Below are positions 60,256-64,000 of a stretch of 64,000 nucleotides of DNA, in pieces. This stretch comes from Blattamonas nauphoetae (Eukaryota > Preaxostyla > Oxymonadida). A program made the translations under genes and the position numbers. Each line of letters opens with the position of its first letter. Position 1 is the first letter of the stretch. The DNA lies in NCBI GenBank assembly GCA_033064195.1, contig JARBJD010000372.1:1-64000 (forward strand), in the 5' to 3' direction. The notes under the pieces are model-generated. The model was not told the origin of the DNA. It did no database searches and saw only the letters and a list, made by a program, of their open reading frames with translations.

Positions 60256-61802
60256 CTATTTGGGCGATGAGAGATCTGACCCATGATATTGGTTATTTGG
60301 CTCCGAACATATTTTCTCCGCAGGGATTGTTAAATGAACGATTTGTCGTTGTGTACATGAAATGCACCCCAAATAAAACCAATTGAAAGAAAAAGATATT
60401 TCAGTTTACAACTTTGCGAGGATCTGTACTGTTGATGTGAGATCTCGAATTCTTGCTGATATCTTGTTAGTTGGGCCGATATGTTCCTTTCCTCCCATGA
60501 ATATAAAAACGCCGCTGCAGTTTATTCATTCTTATCTTTGTTGTGAACGACGTGCTGGGCAGCCACAATCGTAACATGTGCAATGAGGAGTGATGCAGAT
60601 AACCAACACGGGGAAAGAACTGGAATGAGAGAGAAGAAAATGAATGAGGCATGCGGAATGACAAACAAGAGAAATGTGGACATCCGGAGGTGTCAACAAC
60701 AATCTCGTTCAAAAGACATACTGACCCGACCATCAACCACAGAGGTGAAGAGAATCATCATCGACACTGAGTTTCCCGAAGTTAGAAGAGTTGTGCCGCA
60801 GTAACCCAACTCCTTGGAGAAATAGTTCGATGAGTCACAGACAGCCTTTTTGATTCCGCCAAGACAGTTACGCGGTACTTCTCTGATGAATTGGTTCGAG
60901 CACACACAGCGTTGATACTTGTGGAGATGAGGGCTTGGGTGTGGTTGAGAGTGGACCTAAACATGATACCAAGAATCATCACAATTGCTGTGAATATCCG
61001 TCAAGGTATCCAGAATACAAATTCTTGCATTTGACTGCAATTCTTTGGAAATATGCGGATGATTCCAAACAGGAGCAGAGGCGTGTCCAGAACACAATCA
61101 ATGGTGATCGAGCAGGTCAGCGCTCACCAATGCGTTTGGACAAATATATCTGGAAGATGAGGAAAAACATGAAAGAGAACATACTGTAGAGGATGAATCT
61201 GTGCATACGAGCAGTAGAGATTCATATTCCAATGAAAAGAACTCATTCCCCACATTGTGAGGAGTCATCATGCAATGAATCTCAGTTGCTATGAGAAGAG
61301 AAGAATTGAAAGAATGAGCAGAAGAAGCAAACAAACATTGATTAAGACAACAGGGAAGATATAAATGATCACACAGATCATCCCAACGATTGACATAGCC
61401 GCAGAAGCGACCTGAATACAGAGAATATCGGATTCCACATCATAAATTGAAGAAACTCAAGTAAGTTGATCTCACCAGTGAAAAAGTCACGTATCATCGA
61501 GGCAGAACTTTGAGGAAAGGATGCGAAACGAAGGCTGGAACAGAAAGGAATAAAAGAAGAATTTAGAATGAGAAATTCACACATTTGAGTTCAAGCATAG
61601 AGATTCGATGGTGATATCAATCGTGGGGTGAGAGATGTTGTGTCTGGGGAAGAATGAATGAATTCTAGATCTGTTGACTTTGCGTCGCGATTTATGACCC
61701 CACGGTATTTCAAAACCGAGACGAGGTCGCCTAGTATTCAAAAAAGTGAGAGAGACATGTGAACATCAAACCGTAATTGAGATGAGGATGTAACTCAATC
61801 CC

Positions 61803-62165
61803 TTAATAGGTGTCGATTGGACAGTCCAGGACTGGACAGTCCATTGGACTGTCCAATTTTGCCGACTCGTCAAAACCTCAATAAACGGGATGCACTAATT
61901 GTGTAGACTTCAGAAAAAAAAATTCAGCGAAATGTCCAGTCACGTCCAATGACGTCCAATGTGGGTGGATCAAGTCGAGATTCACACTTGGCTAAATATG
62001 ATCAAATTATCTCCATTTCGCTATTTCTTAAGTGATTATTGTCATTTCTTTGTGAAAATGATTGAATGAGTGAATTGAGGATGAGAGAAGCAAGTCTAAA
62101 AATGAATGTCCAATAGAGGTCGATTGTCCAGTCCAACATTGGCAACGTCCAATCCAATTAACATG
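61803..62165. repeat. GTCCA/TGGAC repeat cluster, right
   Basis: About a dozen GTCCA or TGGAC words occur in 360 bp. They include an inverted repeat at 61816-61857 (ATTGGACAGTCCA and its exact complement) and GTCGATTGTCCAGTCC near 62122. The arrangement resembles subterminal repeats of a DNA transposon or an array of protein-binding sites. Confidence 0.6.
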
Positions 62166-62308
62166 CCAACATGATTTCCAATCAGCAACGCTGGCTGACA
62201 TGCTTCAACAGCTAAAGCGAAGACAAAAAAACCGCAATCACCTCGCCGTCGTCGGAAAGTGACGTTATTCCATCATTTCACGAATCCAATCCATGTTTAA
62301 CAGGGCAT

Positions 62309-63146
62309 TTGTCAGTATTCCTCCTCAAAATGAGGGCTAGCCACCTTTACGACGTCCTGTGGGTGTACGGTCTCCAACTTGCTCAGACTGGCGAAGTGAA
62401 AGATCTCTCCCTCTACAAGAATGTCCACGCTGAACAGGAAGGCGAGTGTGAACCCTCTCCACTCGCAGGATGGACAGCGACCGATGCTGCCCACACTCAC
62501 TCAACTCATCTCGAATTTCATCCGTTCGTCACTCCTAAACAGCCAGACGCAGAAAGAAAACAAATCTTCAGAAGGAATTGTGGAGACTGAAGGCGAATGC
62601 AGCATCGATTGGATCAAAGACCACTCCCACTCCATCCTCGTCGACTGTATCGTCGGCCTTGGCTGCACCTCTCGCACTGTCCCCTCGTGTTCTTCCGCCA
62701 ACCTCGCTCGACGCATCGCTAATATCACTCCCGCCGACACAAACATCTTCGCCGAAGAAGAAGAGAGTTCGCAATACGAAGGATCAACCGAGATAGAACG
62801 AAGTGGAGGAGAAGCTGGTCGATCCGATCAACCAAATCGAGCTGATAGGCGGGTCTATCATCAGATTGTGGGAGATGTGTCTGAACAAGACAAAGCCAGG
62901 TGTGCTATTCATGTCGGTAGAAGAGGTGGGGCAGAAGCGAAGGGAGGAGGAGAAGGAGAGAGTGGAGGAAGAGATGACACCGAGTTCGATGTTCAAGCTG
63001 CGGAACTGTTTCTGAAGATCACGGAAGAGGAAGAGAAGCGGATGAAAGAAGAGAACAGCTCAAACAGGAACGCCTCGCACGAAAGCGCTTACAAGAAGAG
63101 AGGACACAGAATTTTGAGGAGAAGAAGAGAAAGATCTCTGAGCTGA
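62309..63146 (+). pseudogene. Degraded or frameshifted host gene
   Basis: Coding-like text moves between frames: GEVKDLSLYKNVHAEQEGE near 62.4 kb, SIDWIKDHSHSILVDCIV near 62.6 kb with NITPADTNIFAEEEESS, and VDPINQIELIGGSIIRLW near 62.85 kb, ending in a Glu/Lys coiled coil. No intron borders explain all frame changes. It reads as one eroded gene of unknown family, with a helical N-terminal part and a charged coiled-coil end. Confidence 0.4.
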
Positions 63147-64000
63147 TCTCACCACATTCGCAGAAGGAGAACAGGAGACAACAAGCACTTACCGATTCGA
63201 ACGACGCCGACGTCATCCAGTTTATCGAAGCGGAGAAGATGTAACGCATGCAGATTGTACTAATGTTGAAAGAATGCAAGTAAGTTGAGAGTGAACAGAT
63301 GATTTGGGTGATTCTTTTCAAAATCGCATCCGTCACTCCAGCGCCTGTACGTTGATATTTGTCGACAAACACCCTCTACTCACCGTCTCAGGTGCTCTCT
63401 CCATGTTCAAGGTGTGAATTTCGTCTTTTCTTCATGTTGGCGAACTTTATCGCGGATCCGATGCTCAGGCGACTAATCACCCATCAGACTTCTTTTCTAT
63501 CGTATATCAATGATGAACCCGACATCAAACTGTGGATTACACACTCACAACATGGTTTGTGCCGTTTTCTTTCTCACGTTCAGATACTCGATTTTTGAGG
63601 TGCGCCGGAACATTGAACAAAACGAGATAACTCTCACATAAATCGTTCAATCGGATGTTATCGATAGTTTCGCTCGCTGGTATGTCTTTATTCATTCATT
63701 TTGGTCTTGTAGACCCAAAATGAATGCTCATTTTCAATCGTCATCAATCTGTACTACCTCGCCTCAAACACCATGATCCTTCAGTATTTCCCTCAGAGAA
63801 TCTCTGTTAGACACGTTCAACAAATGTTACGGACCTAATATATCAAGAATATTGAATATGTCAATCCGCACTTTTCGTGTCTTTTCTTCAATGGAGGAGT
63901 TTATGCCAGTGCTCTCACACAGAATTGGTTTTTCTGTTGTAAATTATCGGTAGTTTGTGTTTGGACCTGTTTTGTTACAAAAATGTGCAGAAGAGTCCTG
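63147..64000. other. Right edge, no gene seen
   Basis: Short frames only. A run of 12 identical bases, CATTTTGGGT-like, recurs around 63700 and 63715 on opposite strands. No further feature is supported. Confidence 0.3.

Larger units (their letters stand above)
59477..62308. other. Gene-poor stretch with short repeats
   Basis: No complete gene is visible. Minus-strand frames near 60.7-60.9 kb and 61.1-61.6 kb have protein-like Ser-rich text without start or domain. The stretch contains the GTCCA repeat clusters listed separately. Confidence 0.4.

Noticed and set aside
1-64000. tRNA, rRNA, riboswitch or bacterial operon signals
   Set aside because: I saw no tRNA box A/B arrangement, rRNA core motif or Shine-Dalgarno pattern by eye. 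A covariance-model scan was not possible.

Overview
The window looks like nuclear DNA from a gene-dense protist. Genes sit about 100-300 bp apart, most carry very short spliceosomal introns (28-112 bp, typically GTATG...YAG), and a 16 kb VPS13 gene and an Arp3 gene are clearly eukaryotic. Conserved genes end in TAA, TAG and TGA alike, so the standard code applies. The style of the uncharacterised alpha-solenoid proteins recalls the oxymonad Blattamonas (Preaxostyla). That is inference from memory, not a database match.

Layout. 1-7.8 kb: fossil Polinton with a broken protein-primed DNA polymerase B, cut by the left edge. 8.0-12.5 kb: degraded, repeat-rich DNA containing a non-autonomous hAT-type element (9115-10810) with a perfect 8-bp target-site duplication, plus a separate inverted repeat. 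12.5-18.1 kb: a tandem duplication with a 3,000-bp period, each copy holding one minus-strand alpha-solenoid gene. 18.6-26.1 kb: compact host genes for Arp3, a histidine-kinase-like ATPase-domain protein, a type II thioesterase-like hydrolase, a PHD/TFIIS-M protein, V-ATPase subunit E and a PPIH-type cyclophilin. 26.3-42.5 kb: VPS13, about 5,350 aa. 42.7-49.9 kb: a TPX2-repeat protein divergent from a pseudokinase-HECT fusion, then a ULK-like kinase with a coiled-coil tail. 50.8-52.7 kb: an unknown gene. 53.5-55.8 kb: a complete pogo-like DNA transposon with an intact transposase reading frame, 38-bp TIRs and TA duplications. 55.8-64 kb: sparse DNA with possible secreted-protein remnants, two hypothetical genes, strong hairpins and clustered GTCCA repeats.

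The genes do not form one pathway. The conserved ones are housekeeping: actin nucleation, lysosomal acidification, lipid transfer, splicing-associated proline isomerisation, transcription elongation and spindle or axonemal microtubules. The most unusual object is the pseudokinase-HECT fusion at 43.9-46.2 kb. All exon models were read by eye and checked for phase: for every multi-exon model given here with a defined start, the exon lengths sum to a multiple of three.
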